Assembly: GCA_022772305.1 (NCBI GenBank) | Contig: JALFAQ010000002.1 | Location: forward strand, 1-64,000 | Source: Corynebacterium glucuronolyticum | GTDB lineage: Bacteria > Actinomycetota > Actinomycetes > Mycobacteriales > Mycobacteriaceae | DNA: 64,000 bases | Reading direction: 5' to 3' | Shown here: piece by piece, positions 54,722 to 63,715 of the stretch | Position numbering within the stretch: position 1 is the stretch's first letter | How the letters are laid out: each line of letters starts with the position of its first letter | The notes under the pieces: model-generated | Database searches by the model: none | Seen by the model: only the letters and a program-made list of their open reading frames with translations | What the model was told of the DNA's origin: nothing | Translations under genes and position numbers: made by a program

Positions 54722-55645
54722 CTATGCACTTTCTGTGAGGTCAGGATTTTCTGGGGGAGTATCTGCCGCGGTCGGAGTAACCATCGTCCCGATGCCCGAC
54801 GAGGACATGAACTCGAGGAGAACCGCGTGTGCGACACGGCCGTCGATGACGTGGGCGGCGGACACCCCGCTATCCACCGCATCGAGACACGCCTCCATTT
54901 TGGGAACCATCCCCGAATCGAGGGTGGGCAGCAGAGTACGCAACGCATCCGTGTCGAGCGCACTGATGAGGCTTGCTTCGTCCGGGTAGTGGGCCAAGAG
55001 ACCGGGAACGTCGGTGAGCATCACCAGACGCTCGGCGTGGAGGGCGGAGGCGAGAGCACCGGCTGCCGAATCCGCGTTGATGTTGTAGATCTGGCCGTCC
55101 TCATCGGGGGCGATGGTGGACACAACGGGGATGCGACCATTGGCAATGATGTCGGTGATTGCTTCCGTCTGTACAGAGGCGATGTCACCTACGAGTCCCA
55201 CGTCGGTCGGCTTGCCTTCGACGCTGACGTATCGCTTCGTGGCGGTGAAGAGGCCTCCGTCCTCACCTGTGGTGCCCATTGCATAGGGGCCGAAGGAGTT
55301 GATGAGTCCGACGAGCTCCCGACCAACCTTGCCAAAGAGCACCATGCGGACCACATCGAGGGTGTCCGGTGTGGTGATGCGGAAGCCACCACGAAACTCT
55401 CCCTCAATGCCGAGTCGGTGCAGCATCGAGGTGATTTGCGGGCCACCACCGTGGACTACGACGGGGCGTGCGCCGACGGTGCGTAAAAAGACCATGTCGG
55501 CGGCAAAGGCCTTCTTCAGATCGTCATTGACCATGGCGTTTCCGCCGTATTTCACGACGATGATTTTGTCCTTAAAGTGTTGCATCCATGGGAGAGCCTC
55601 AGCGAGTACCTCCGCCCGGATGCTGGGAGACACATCTACTGTCAT
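54722..55645 (-). CDS. argB: Acetylglutamate kinase ArgB
   Basis: A 307-residue amino acid kinase that phosphorylates N-acetylglutamate, usually the arginine-feedback point. Motifs: [20 protein letters not shown] (ATP site), [18 protein letters not shown] (substrate), and [30 protein letters not shown]. The N-terminal helix [22 protein letters not shown] is the extension seen in arginine-sensitive, hexameric forms. Confidence 0.95.
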   Translation of the reverse strand: MTVDVSPSIRAEVLAEALPWMQHFKDKIIVVKYGGNAMVNDDLKKAFAADMVFLRTVGARPVVVHGGGPQITSMLHRLGIEGEFRGGFRITTPDTLDVVRMVLFGKVGRELVGLINSFGPYAMGTTGEDGGLFTATKRYVSVEGKPTDVGLVGDIASVQTEAITDIIANGRIPVVSTIAPDEDGQIYNINADSAAGALASALHAERLVMLTDVPGLLAHYPDEASLISALDTDALRTLLPTLDSGMVPKMEACLDAVDSGVSAAHVIDGRVAHAVLLEFMSSSGIGTMVTPTAADTPPENPDLTESA

Positions 55646-55720
55646 GGATTATCCTTCCTGGGGTTAATTCTTTTGTCTGTCGTGTCTTACCTTCGTGCTC
55701 AACGCGTCAAAACCAACCGG

Positions 55721-56881
55721 CTACGTGTGGTAGGCGGAATTGATTTCCACGTATTGGTGGGACAGGTCCGTGGTACGCACCGTGGCGGTTCCTTCACCGC
55801 CAATGCCTAGGTCGATGACGACTGCGATGTCGGGACCGGAAAGATCGACATCCTTTGCATCAGCCGTTGGTGTGGACTGTGTGCAGACCGTGTGCCCGTT
55901 GAACGTCACGCTGAGGTTTTCCGCATCGAGCTCCGCGTCCGCCATGCCGACAGCCGCGAGGGCGCGGCCCCAGTTGGGGTCGGAGCCGAACATCGCGCAT
56001 TTGAAGAGGTTGTCCCGCCCCACTGTCCTGGCGGCATTGAGCGCCTCCGCATCCGAGGCAGCGCCCGTGACAGTGATGCTGACACGCTTGGTAGCACCTT
56101 CTGCGTCACCTTGCAACTGATTAGCCATGTCTTCGCACGCCGTCCGAACCGCACTGTTGAGCTCATCCTGGCTGGGTTGGTAGCCACTGGCACCGTTGGC
56201 AAGGAGGATGACGGTGTCGTTGGTAGAAGTCGTGCCGTCAATATCCAAAGTGTTAAAGGTCTTGTCGGAGCTGCTCTGCAATGCCTCCTGGGCCATTTCC
56301 GGTGTGATGTCCGCATCGGTGGCAAGAACACAGAGCATGGTGGCTAGCGAAGGAGCCATCATGCCCACGCCTTTGCCAATCCCGCCGACGACGAAGCCGT
56401 CGGCTTTCACCAAAGTCGTCTTGGCTACCGTGTCCGTCGTCATAATCGCTTCTGCGGCGGCTTCACCTGCTTCGGGTGTACTGGCCAATGCTGTGACTGC
56501 GGTGGGGATGACCGGGATGAGCGTATCCATATCCAACTGCTCACCGATGATGCCTGTGGAGCAGACAGCCACGTCCTCCGTCGCAATGCCCAGCTCCTTA
56601 GCTGTTACCTCTGCCTGGGTGTGGGCGTTGTCAAAGCCTTGGTTACCCGTACACGCATTGGCGTTGCCGGAATTGATAATCACTGCCCGAAGCGAACCAT
56701 TCCCAACGTGTTGCCGAGTCAGCTTAACGGGAGCAGCAAAGACTTTGTTCCGTGTAAACACGGCGGCGGCAGCGTGCTGTGGCCCGTTGTTGGCGATAAC
56801 GGCAAGATCCTTCTTGCCAGATTTCTTTAGTCCTGCGGTAATTCCTGCGGCGCTGAAGCCCGGGACTGATGTAATAGACAA
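55721..56881 (-). CDS. argJ: Bifunctional ornithine acetyltransferase ArgJ
   Basis: Transfers acetyl from acetylornithine to glutamate, closing the acetyl cycle. I chose a TTG start at 56881 ([22 protein letters not shown], 386 residues): an AAAGGAAG ribosome binding site is about 8 bases upstream, and the length matches ArgJ. The track ORF runs 56 residues further without support. The autoprocessing site is in [15 protein letters not shown] (cleavage before Thr). Conserved [17 protein letters not shown] is present. Confidence 0.93.
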   Translation of the reverse strand: MSITSVPGFSAAGITAGLKKSGKKDLAVIANNGPQHAAAAVFTRNKVFAAPVKLTRQHVGNGSLRAVIINSGNANACTGNQGFDNAHTQAEVTAKELGIATEDVAVCSTGIIGEQLDMDTLIPVIPTAVTALASTPEAGEAAAEAIMTTDTVAKTTLVKADGFVVGGIGKGVGMMAPSLATMLCVLATDADITPEMAQEALQSSSDKTFNTLDIDGTTSTNDTVILLANGASGYQPSQDELNSAVRTACEDMANQLQGDAEGATKRVSITVTGAASDAEALNAARTVGRDNLFKCAMFGSDPNWGRALAAVGMADAELDAENLSVTFNGHTVCTQSTPTADAKDVDLSGPDIAVVIDLGIGGEGTATVRTTDLSHQYVEINSAYHT

Positions 56882-56999
56882 TCGATTTTCTTCCTTTGCT
56901 TTGTAACGTGTTGTAACTAACTGGTGGTGGTGCCCCGCAGCGAAATGCTGCGGGATGAAAGTGGTGTACGCACAACGCTGCCACGTGCTGCGTTGCCAC

Positions 57000-58046
57000 C
57001 TAGGGAGCGATAGCCACCTGGGTGAGCCCGGAGTGTTCTGGCCATCCAAGCGCCAGGTTCATTGACTGGATGGCATTTCCCGCTGTTCCCTTGGTGAGGT
57101 TGTCGATTGCCGAGGTGATCACGGCTTTGCCTGCATGTGGATCCGTCGTCACCTGAATGTGGCAGTAGTTGGAGCCGAGAACATTTTGGGTTGCGGGTTG
57201 CTGGCCTTCGGGGAGCACTACAACAAATTCTTCGTCCGCATACCACTGCGTATACAAGGCGTGGAGATCCTGGGAACTCATCGCTTTGTTCGCCAACGGG
57301 GCGACAACGGTGCTAAGGATGCCCCGGGTCATGGGTGCGAGGACCGGGGTAAACGAGACCGTGACCGGTTCGCCTGCCACGTGTGTGAAGTTCTGCTCCA
57401 TTTCTGGGGTGTGTCGGTGAATCCCTCCCACGTTGTAAGCCCTGGCCGAATTCATTGTTTCTGCCCCGAGGTTGGCTACGGAGGCTTTCTTCCCGGCCCC
57501 CGAGACGCCGGAGAAACTGACGATAGTCACTTCAGGGGCGATGATGTGCTTGGCTAATGCGGGAGTTGCCGCGAGGGCAGCTCCGGTAGGGAAGCATCCG
57601 GGAACGGCAATTGTCCGTGACTGTGTGAGTTTTTCGCGCTGCCCGGGAAGCTCCGGTAGACCGTACGTAAACGTTCCGGCGTGTACCGAGTGGTAGAACT
57701 TTTCCCACTGTGTGGCATCTTCGAGCCGGAAGTCGGCGGAAAGGTCCAGGATGAGACAGTCACCTTCCACCTCGCGGGCGACCTCTGCGGAATAGCCATG
57801 GGGGAGTCCCAAAAAGACCACGTCACATTGGTGGAGGTGTGCAGCATCGGTTGGCTCGATGATTCGGTCTGCGAGGGGGGACACATGCGGGAGGAGTGCG
57901 CCCACGCGCCCTCCGGCGTTGGAGTTACCCATGAGCGGTCCGATAATGAGCTCATCTGAATTGTATGCGGGGTGGTTGAGCAGGAGTCGCAATACTTCAG
58001 CTCCTGCATATCCGGTTGCACCGGCGATTCCTACTGTAACTGCCAT
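57000..58046 (-). CDS. argC: N-acetyl-gamma-glutamyl-phosphate reductase ArgC
   Basis: A 348-residue NADPH-dependent reductase, first gene of the argCJBD operon. The Rossmann start [22 protein letters not shown] and the catalytic Cys in [17 protein letters not shown] (near residue 150) are clear, as is the segment [11 protein letters not shown]. An ArgR-like palindrome lies 29-45 bases upstream of the start. Confidence 0.96.
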   Translation of the reverse strand: MAVTVGIAGATGYAGAEVLRLLLNHPAYNSDELIIGPLMGNSNAGGRVGALLPHVSPLADRIIEPTDAAHLHQCDVVFLGLPHGYSAEVAREVEGDCLILDLSADFRLEDATQWEKFYHSVHAGTFTYGLPELPGQREKLTQSRTIAVPGCFPTGAALAATPALAKHIIAPEVTIVSFSGVSGAGKKASVANLGAETMNSARAYNVGGIHRHTPEMEQNFTHVAGEPVTVSFTPVLAPMTRGILSTVVAPLANKAMSSQDLHALYTQWYADEEFVVVLPEGQQPATQNVLGSNYCHIQVTTDPHAGKAVITSAIDNLTKGTAGNAIQSMNLALGWPEHSGLTQVAIAP

Positions 58047-58463
58047 GCCTGAACTCTAATAAAGCATGCACTTAAATGCAAAATATGCATTAAAAATTGA
58101 AGATATATACCCCCAAAAGTGCCAAGGAGGTGAGAAGCGGTGGGTCACTCTGTCAACCGGCACATCTGGCAACAGCGCTGGTCAATCGCGGATGAGACCA
58201 GGGGGGAAACAAGAAGATAAACGTGCACGAACGAGGGGATCGTTAGTCGCAGTCAGGTGTGGGTAGCCAGCTCAACGTGGAGCAAACGCGTGGAGAAAAC
58301 GAGAAGAATTGATAGGCACGCCGATCCACAGGCATGCTGAGTCACGCAGGGGGAAGATGAGAGGGGTGTACCGCAGATAATTGGCTGGTAGCCGGCTGTA
58401 CTCTGCGGTCACCAGAATGCCACGCAATACCGTGATGCGTGTGTCTCCGTCTGGGGGCGTGTG
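58047..58463. other. Region upstream of argC, downstream of rnd
   Basis: About 417 bases without a gene. The first 50 bases hold the AT-rich ArgR-like operator region; the rest is G-rich plus-strand sequence with no clear feature and no obvious rnd terminator. Confidence 0.5.
58066..58091. promoter_or_regulatory. ArgR-like operator of argCJBD
   Basis: AATGCA-AAATA-TGCATT is a perfect 6-bp inverted repeat (58075-58091), and another ATGCA lies five bases to the left (58066-58070), giving three regularly spaced ATGCA/TGCAT half sites. This fits ARG-box architecture in an AT-rich patch just upstream of argC. Confidence 0.55.
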
Positions 58464-59630
58464 TTATTCGCTACGAAGAGACTCTTCAAGTAGTTCGCTG
58501 ACAAGTTCCACCTGCCAGGGGCGGGCGCCGAAGCCTGTGAGCAACTCCGCGACAGGGGTGTCGTCCTCGTGTGCGACGCGCTGCCACACGACATCGCGGA
58601 CGACGGCAGGGGCTACGAGAACAATGGGGTCCATCTCGAGCTCGTCGGCCCGATCGGCGACTGCAGTGGTTGCCTCGTGCAGAGCATCCCACGCTTCGGG
58701 GCACAACCTCTTCCAGGCGCTTTTCGTCGGGGTGCCCTCTTCTTTGGGTAGAGTTGCCCAGGAGTCTTGCGGTTTGTTCAGCGCTTGGCTAATGACTGAT
58801 GCCCACAAACGAGGGTTAGATCGGTTGCGGAGTATGGAATGCACGTCGTCAGGCGTTGTCGGGTGTTTTTCTGCCAGCAGGCTGAGCAGCTTGTTGCTGA
58901 GCACTCGACCGGGGGCAATGTCCTTGCTGCGGGCAATTTGGTCGCGCTTGTTAAACAGCGCCCAAGCCGCCTGCACTTGGGGGCCGTGCATGCGACGAAT
59001 ACCTTTCACGTCGTGCCATGTCTTTTCATGCTGGACGGGAGGAAAATCAATGATGTGCTGAAACTCATCTTCCGCCCAATCAAGCTTTCCCTCGCGGTTT
59101 AGAAGTGCTGTGAGGGTATCGGCTAGTTCGATGAGGAGCTCTACATCGAGCGCTGCGTATATGAGCCACGAGCGTGGGATCGGGCGTTTTGACCAGTTTT
59201 CGGCGGCGTGACCTTTCTTGAGGTCAATGCCGAGGATCCGGCTCGTCATCGCAGCCAGGTTGACCTTGTCAAAACCGAGGAAGCGGCCAGCCACCTCAGT
59301 ATCGAAAAGCTGCGGTGCCGTCATTCCCACCTCTCCCAAACATGGGAGATCGCTCACGGCGGCGTGCAGGATCCATGGGCAGCGGTTCACTACAGGGGCC
59401 AAGACGGATGGAAGCTCAGTGCGTAGAGCTTCTGCATCAACAAGAAAGGTGCCAGCAGTTTCCTGGCGGAGTTGGATAAGGTAAGCCCGGTCATCGTAGG
59501 TGTAGCCGGAAGCGCGCTCTGTATCGATGGCGATAGGTGCTCCCGGCTCGAGGCTGGCAGCACAGTCAGCCAATTCGGAGGAGGTAGTTACCAAGGGGGT
59601 CTTTCCATCCCGCGGAGCTGTCAGAAGCAT
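58464..59630 (-). CDS. rnd: Ribonuclease D
   Basis: A 388-residue 3'-5' exoribonuclease of the DEDD family for tRNA and RNA maturation. Exo I is PIAIDTERASGYTYDDRAYLIQLR, exo II is around ILHAAVSDLPCL, exo III IYAALDVELLIELADTL. An HRDC domain follows from about residue 210 and a C-terminal domain completes the usual mycobacterial form. AAGG lies 8 bases upstream of the ATG. Confidence 0.92.
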   Translation of the reverse strand: MLLTAPRDGKTPLVTTSSELADCAASLEPGAPIAIDTERASGYTYDDRAYLIQLRQETAGTFLVDAEALRTELPSVLAPVVNRCPWILHAAVSDLPCLGEVGMTAPQLFDTEVAGRFLGFDKVNLAAMTSRILGIDLKKGHAAENWSKRPIPRSWLIYAALDVELLIELADTLTALLNREGKLDWAEDEFQHIIDFPPVQHEKTWHDVKGIRRMHGPQVQAAWALFNKRDQIARSKDIAPGRVLSNKLLSLLAEKHPTTPDDVHSILRNRSNPRLWASVISQALNKPQDSWATLPKEEGTPTKSAWKRLCPEAWDALHEATTAVADRADELEMDPIVLVAPAVVRDVVWQRVAHEDDTPVAELLTGFGARPWQVELVSELLEESLRSE

Positions 59631-59806
59631 CGCTAACCTTGTAACTCTTTCTAGCTACGTCGTCCGGCGTAGCGCGTATATTGCGTTTGGTCCTTGGACC
59701 GGCGCAGCGCCTACGGTGTGCAAGCCGTAAGTATGCACGTTGCCATCGCAGCACCAATTGTCACAGTACCCCGCCCGTGCGGACGACGATGGCGCACTGT
59801 TTGTGA

Positions 59807-60457
59807 CTATGAACCGATGTTGGTGACGCCTTCGGGTGGCAGGCCAGCCACAGCACTGAGAACGTGTGCGAATCCCTCAACATGGGAGGACAAGTCTGTA
59901 CCCGTTGCCGTCCAGGATGCACGTAGTTCTACCTGGTAGGCGCGCGGAGGCCCGCCGATTTCACCGTAACGGACAGAGGCGGTGGATGTGACTGTTCCAC
60001 CCATGTTGGTATAGTGTGCGGAAGCCTCGTACAACCCTTCCTTCAGCCATTCCCAGGCAACTTCAGGTAGTAGAGGATCGCTGGCTACGGAGCTATCCAG
60101 ATCGGCTTGGATGTAGGCAACAAGCCGCATAGGGGAGTCCCATGCTTCCTCGGAACGGGGATCGTAAAGAAGGATGAGTCGTCCGAAGGCATCACCATCG
60201 GAATCTAGTGCGCTCACGGCCTCATCTTCGGATTCCCTGTCCACTTCAAGTCCAATTGCATGACTGAATTTGGCAATCTTTTGTGGTGGTCGAATCGTCC
60301 CCAGGACGATCTCTTTACGCAGCTGGGCTGCGTGCATGGATTCTGCGGCGGCGATGAACTCCTGTGGAGTCTCCGCCTCCTGGGTCCGAGCATGCGTCAG
60401 CTCGTGCACAGCTGCGCTTGGACGCTGAGAAGATACCTGTTGGTCAGTCACGTACAC
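59807..60457 (-). CDS. DUF3000 protein
   Basis: A 216-residue soluble protein from GTG 60457 (or GTG 60451, MTDQQVSSQRPS). The DUF3000 pattern is visible: IVLGTIRPPQKIAKFSHAIGLEV, then GRLILLYDPRSEEAWDSPMRLVAYIQADLDSSVASDPLLPEVAWEWL and PRAYQVELRASWTATGTDLSSHV. The function is unknown; it lies next to RNase D and dxs in mycobacteria and corynebacteria. It is divergent from hemQ. Confidence 0.9.
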   Translation of the reverse strand: MYVTDQQVSSQRPSAAVHELTHARTQEAETPQEFIAAAESMHAAQLRKEIVLGTIRPPQKIAKFSHAIGLEVDRESEDEAVSALDSDGDAFGRLILLYDPRSEEAWDSPMRLVAYIQADLDSSVASDPLLPEVAWEWLKEGLYEASAHYTNMGGTVTSTASVRYGEIGGPPRAYQVELRASWTATGTDLSSHVEGFAHVLSAVAGLPPEGVTNIGS

Positions 60458-60574
60458 AACGGTAACTAAGCACCCCTGGCAACTGTAGGAGCCACGCCGG
60501 TCTACTCCAGCGTGGGCACAAACAAGTATGATGTCCTAAGTGGATCTAAAGGTTGATGTAGAAAGGCATTAGTA

Positions 60575-61282
60575 ATGGGTAAATTCAGTCATCCTGATTT
60601 TGCTGCCCTCAATGAGGTCAAGCAGTACTCGCAGTTCCTCGTGTTCGATGTCATCCCGGGTGTGCTTCCCGACGACCGCAGCGAGGTCATCGATCAGCTA
60701 CACGGCTTCTTCGCCGGCCTGAAGGAAAAGGGCATCACTGTGCGGGGTGTCTACAACATTTCCGGTGTGCGCGCCGAAGGCGATTACATGATCTGGTGGC
60801 ATGCGGAGAACCTGGAGGATCTTCAGGACGCGTACAACCAGTTCCGTCGTGAGACGATCCTCGGCGCTGCCAGTGAAAAAAACTGGATCGGTACGAGCAT
60901 CCACCGTCCCGCGGAATTCAACAAGTCGCACCTGCCGGCCTTCATCATGGGCATGGAGCCGGAGCGCTGGATCACGGTGTACCCGTTTGTGCGTTCCTAC
61001 GACTGGTACCTTCTCGATCCGAACGATCGGCGCAAGATCCTCGCCGACCACGGCCAGGCCGGTCGCAAGTTCGGCAATGTGCTCGCCAACACCATGAGCG
61101 CCTTCGCCCTGGGCGATTACGAGTGGATCCTGGCCTTCGAGGCCCCGGATATGGAGACTATCAACGAGCTCATGCACGCCATGCGCTACACCAAGGCGCG
61201 CGAGCATGTCCGCGTGGAGATTCCGTTCTACTCCGGCCGTCGCGTCGATGACATCGCAGAAATCGTCAACGTCCTGCCCTAG
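60575..61282 (+). CDS. hemQ: Coproheme decarboxylase HemQ
   Basis: A 235-residue member of the chlorite dismutase-like family that makes heme b from coproheme in the coproporphyrin-dependent pathway of Gram-positive bacteria. Seen: GKFSHPDFAALNEVKQYSQFLVFDV start, MIWWHAENLEDLQDAYNQFRRE, FVRSYDWYLLDPNDRRKILADHG (with the conserved Tyr), and VEIPFYSGRRV at the end. Actinobacterial HemQ lacks true chlorite dismutase activity. The ATG has AGAAAGG upstream. No other heme genes are adjacent in this window. Confidence 0.93.
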   Translation: MGKFSHPDFAALNEVKQYSQFLVFDVIPGVLPDDRSEVIDQLHGFFAGLKEKGITVRGVYNISGVRAEGDYMIWWHAENLEDLQDAYNQFRRETILGAASEKNWIGTSIHRPAEFNKSHLPAFIMGMEPERWITVYPFVRSYDWYLLDPNDRRKILADHGQAGRKFGNVLANTMSAFALGDYEWILAFEAPDMETINELMHAMRYTKAREHVRVEIPFYSGRRVDDIAEIVNVLP

Positions 61283-61363
61283 GGGCTTGTCGACGAGGAG
61301 TCGCTGACTTGGCCCAATGGCACCGAAAGGCGCCATGCAGCGGCTATAGGCTTCGTAAATGAA

Positions 61364-61402
61364 AAAAGCCGTGGAAGCGCTCATCGCCTTCCACGGCTTT
61401 TC
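61364..61402. terminator. Bidirectional terminator between hemQ and msrB
   Basis: Ten-base arms GCCGTGGAAG and CTTCCACGGC flanked by A-run and TTTT, between convergent genes. Confidence 0.88.
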
Positions 61403-61447
61403 TGGTTCTGCCTCCAGGCAATAAACCCGGTTACCCCAGCTCCCCAG

Positions 61448-61861
61448 CTATTCTGTCGGCTTAGCAGGCTTGAGGGTGAGGCTCACGGAGTTGATGCAGT
61501 AGCGAAGATCGGTGGGGGTGTCGTACCCCTCGCCCTCAAAAACGTGGCCGAGGTGTGACTTGCACCGTGCGCAGAGCACCTCCACGCGCCTCATTCCGTG
61601 TGACAAATCCTCGCGCTCAATGACGCGGTCACCGGCGAGAGGGGAGAAGAAGGATGGCCAGCCGCAGTGCGAGTGGAACTTCTCCTGGGAACGGAAGAGC
61701 TCGGCACCGCACGCCTTGCAGGAATACACGCCCTCTGTTTCCGTATCAGTGTATTCGCCGGAAAAAGGGGGTTCGGTGCCCTTCTGACGTAACACGGCAA
61801 AAGAGAGTGGGTCGAGGCGCTCACGCCACTGATCGTCAGTAAAGTCTTCGTAATTCGTCAT
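61448..61861 (-). CDS. msrB: Peptide-methionine (R)-S-oxide reductase MsrB
   Basis: A 137-residue repair enzyme that reduces methionine-R-sulfoxide in proteins. Zinc-site pairs CKACG and CARCKSHLGHVF, the family block HCGWPSFFSPL, and the catalytic Cys in RYCINSVSLTL are present. It starts MTNYEDFTDDQWRERLDPLSF, as in relatives. It lies 69 bases after the AftC-like gene on the same strand. Confidence 0.95.
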   Translation of the reverse strand: MTNYEDFTDDQWRERLDPLSFAVLRQKGTEPPFSGEYTDTETEGVYSCKACGAELFRSQEKFHSHCGWPSFFSPLAGDRVIEREDLSHGMRRVEVLCARCKSHLGHVFEGEGYDTPTDLRYCINSVSLTLKPAKPTE

Positions 61862-61930
61862 GCGCCCAGCCTACCCACCCATAGGCGCAGAGACTGAGCC
61901 GCGGATTGTGAGTAGGGGCGGAAGGGGGCA

Positions 61931-63175
61931 CTACGCGCCAGCAGAGGCAGGGGTTACCTGGTGGTTAGACGCACGACGCGAACTGTATGCCCGCGCGATG
62001 GCACCAACGGAGATGACGATGATGAGGACTGCCCATCCTGTCGTAGGAAGGAAGTACTGTGCCCACATACCTTCGGCGGGGAAGGTGGCTGATTTCCAGC
62101 TGTCCGGTGTGAACATGCAATATGCAGCAAACCAGGCGAAGGGATTGCGGGCAAGGGAACCAGGTTGGATCACCGCAATGAAGAAGGGGAAGAGAAACAT
62201 CGAGTAGTACATCTGCCCCAGAGAGGAAAGGAAGAACACGCCGACGAGGAGAAGGGTGGACGTTGTCACAATCCACCACAGTCGATCCGAGTAGCGGAAC
62301 TTCAGGGCTGCGAGAACACCAGCTGCGACGATGACCGCGAAAAAAATCCAGATTGTGGCGGTAAACCACGTGGGAGCACCAGACCACAACGCCATCCCAC
62401 GCAGGGAGGAATTGGAAAAGTCACGAATCTGCGCGATGTAGGGGGTCGTGCGGGTGATGTAATCGGTAGCTCCCGGAACCAGTGGCCACGCGATGAGGTT
62501 CATCACGATCGGTACCCCCACAGCGGAGATGACCGTCTTCCAATTCAGCTTGGCTAGAGGCAATACAAGGAGGGGAAGGAAGATCGGTTTGAAGACAATG
62601 GCAAAACCAATTGCAAGGCCTGCCAGCCACTGGCGGTCACGCACGAGGAAGTAATAAAACCCCACCAACAGGAGGAAGAGAATTCCGTTGATGTTGGAAA
62701 AGATGAGGGTGTTCCTAACCGACTCCGTGAGGAGAGACGCAGTCACGAACAAGGGAAACAGGAAACTCGTCGGCTTCCTTCCCAGTAGCTTCAGGAAGAG
62801 CCCGATAGCGGCGATGACACAGCCGGCATTGATGAGAATGAATCCGAAGCGGGCGATGGCTAGGCGCGCAAAGGAGAAGGGGTAAAGCAGGATCGTCGCG
62901 CCGGGGGACCACAAGTAGTGAGGATCCACGTACATGTAGTTCTCGTTGTACACGGGGATTCCTTCCCGCATGCGGGCGATGGCCTCGTAGACGGTCGTGA
63001 AATCATCCGTAATCGCCCCATCGATTGACAGGAGGAAAATCCTATGGATGAGGAGCATGACCACGAGCGGCCAGAACATCCAATTCAGCACGGCATTCCA
63101 GGAAGGAGCGTCGCGTTGCGGTTCTGGAGCGTCAGCTACCCATGTGTTGCGGAGCGATTCTGCGAGACTAGACAC
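61931..63175 (-). CDS. aftC: GT87 (DUF2029) arabinofuranosyltransferase, AftC-like
   Basis: A 414-residue polytopic membrane protein of the GT-C class with about ten helices. The first outer loop has the acidic DGAITDDFTTVYEAIAR typical of decaprenyl-phosphate-sugar transferases, followed by VDPHYLWSPGATILLYPF. Its place beside msrB, hemQ, DUF3000 and rnd matches Rv2673 (aftC) in M. tuberculosis, the alpha-1,3-arabinofuranosyltransferase that branches arabinan. The start is GTG 63175. The name rests on synteny; a mannosyltransferase of the same family is the alternative. Confidence 0.75.
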   Translation of the reverse strand: MSSLAESLRNTWVADAPEPQRDAPSWNAVLNWMFWPLVVMLLIHRIFLLSIDGAITDDFTTVYEAIARMREGIPVYNENYMYVDPHYLWSPGATILLYPFSFARLAIARFGFILINAGCVIAAIGLFLKLLGRKPTSFLFPLFVTASLLTESVRNTLIFSNINGILFLLLVGFYYFLVRDRQWLAGLAIGFAIVFKPIFLPLLVLPLAKLNWKTVISAVGVPIVMNLIAWPLVPGATDYITRTTPYIAQIRDFSNSSLRGMALWSGAPTWFTATIWIFFAVIVAAGVLAALKFRYSDRLWWIVTTSTLLLVGVFFLSSLGQMYYSMFLFPFFIAVIQPGSLARNPFAWFAAYCMFTPDSWKSATFPAEGMWAQYFLPTTGWAVLIIVISVGAIARAYSSRRASNHQVTPASAGA

Positions 63176-63483
63176 GCAATAACCCTAACTAATCCGCTAC
63201 CGTAGGGTTCGCACGTGCCCCCTGCGTGTTGCCTATGGAATTAGTTTCCCCCCGTTGGGAAGCTCACGTTGCGCTCCGAATCTGTCACTCCGTGCTTTCG
63301 TTATTTGCTTGTCGACGCCACCATCGTCCATCCCCCGTTGGCTATTCGTTGCAGCTTCTCCGCTGCGAGCGGGGGATAGAAATACCGAAATTCTCCTGTT
63401 GTGATTTAGTCGATGACGCTTCTCCGGCCTTTGACCTGGCGATTAGTTACCCGCCGGGGAAACGTGTAACCTATTCAGACGTT
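63176..63483. other. Region upstream of aftC-like gene and tRNA-Val
   Basis: About 308 bases between the divergently placed transferase gene and the tRNA. It must carry the tRNA promoter; I could not assign clear hexamers. Confidence 0.4.
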
Positions 63484-63555
63484 GGTCCCATGGCTCAGTG
63501 GAAGAGCGTTCCGTTCACACCGGAAAGGTCGCTGGTTCGATCCCAGCTGGGACCA
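63484..63555 (+). tRNA. tRNA-Val (anticodon CAC)
   Basis: A full cloverleaf of 72 bases: acceptor GGTCCCA with TGGGACC, D arm GCTC-AGTGGAA-GAGC, anticodon arm TTCCG-TTCACAC-CGGAA with anticodon CAC, T arm GCTGG-TTCGATC-CCAGC, discriminator A. The CCA end is not encoded. It reads the valine codon GUG. Confidence 0.95.
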
Positions 63556-63557
63556 CT

Positions 63558-63586
63558 GCCGGCCCGCCTCGTGCGGGCCTTTTGTT
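63558..63586 (+). terminator. Terminator after tRNA-Val
   Basis: Arms GGCCCGC and GCGGGCC with a 5-base loop, followed by TTTTGTTTT, three bases after the tRNA. Confidence 0.9.
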
Positions 63587-63633
63587 TTGCATGCATTCTT
63601 TGTGTCCGGGGTTTAGCTTCTTCCTGCCCATCC

Positions 63634-63715
63634 TTTCCGCTACAGCCAAAGTAGCGGAAAGCGAACTTAAGTGGATAAATGTGTGCCTCTGCAGCGTGTC
63701 CGCTACATGAGCGGA
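63634..63715. repeat. Two related stem-loops beside tRNA-Val
   Basis: TTTCCGCTAC (63634-63643) and GTAGCGGAAA (63651-63660) form a perfect 10-bp inverted repeat with a 7-base loop. A second copy of the same half site, TCCGCTAC, at 63699 pairs with AGCGGA at 63710-63715. The four half sites could be protein-binding or recombination sites. Confidence 0.6.
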
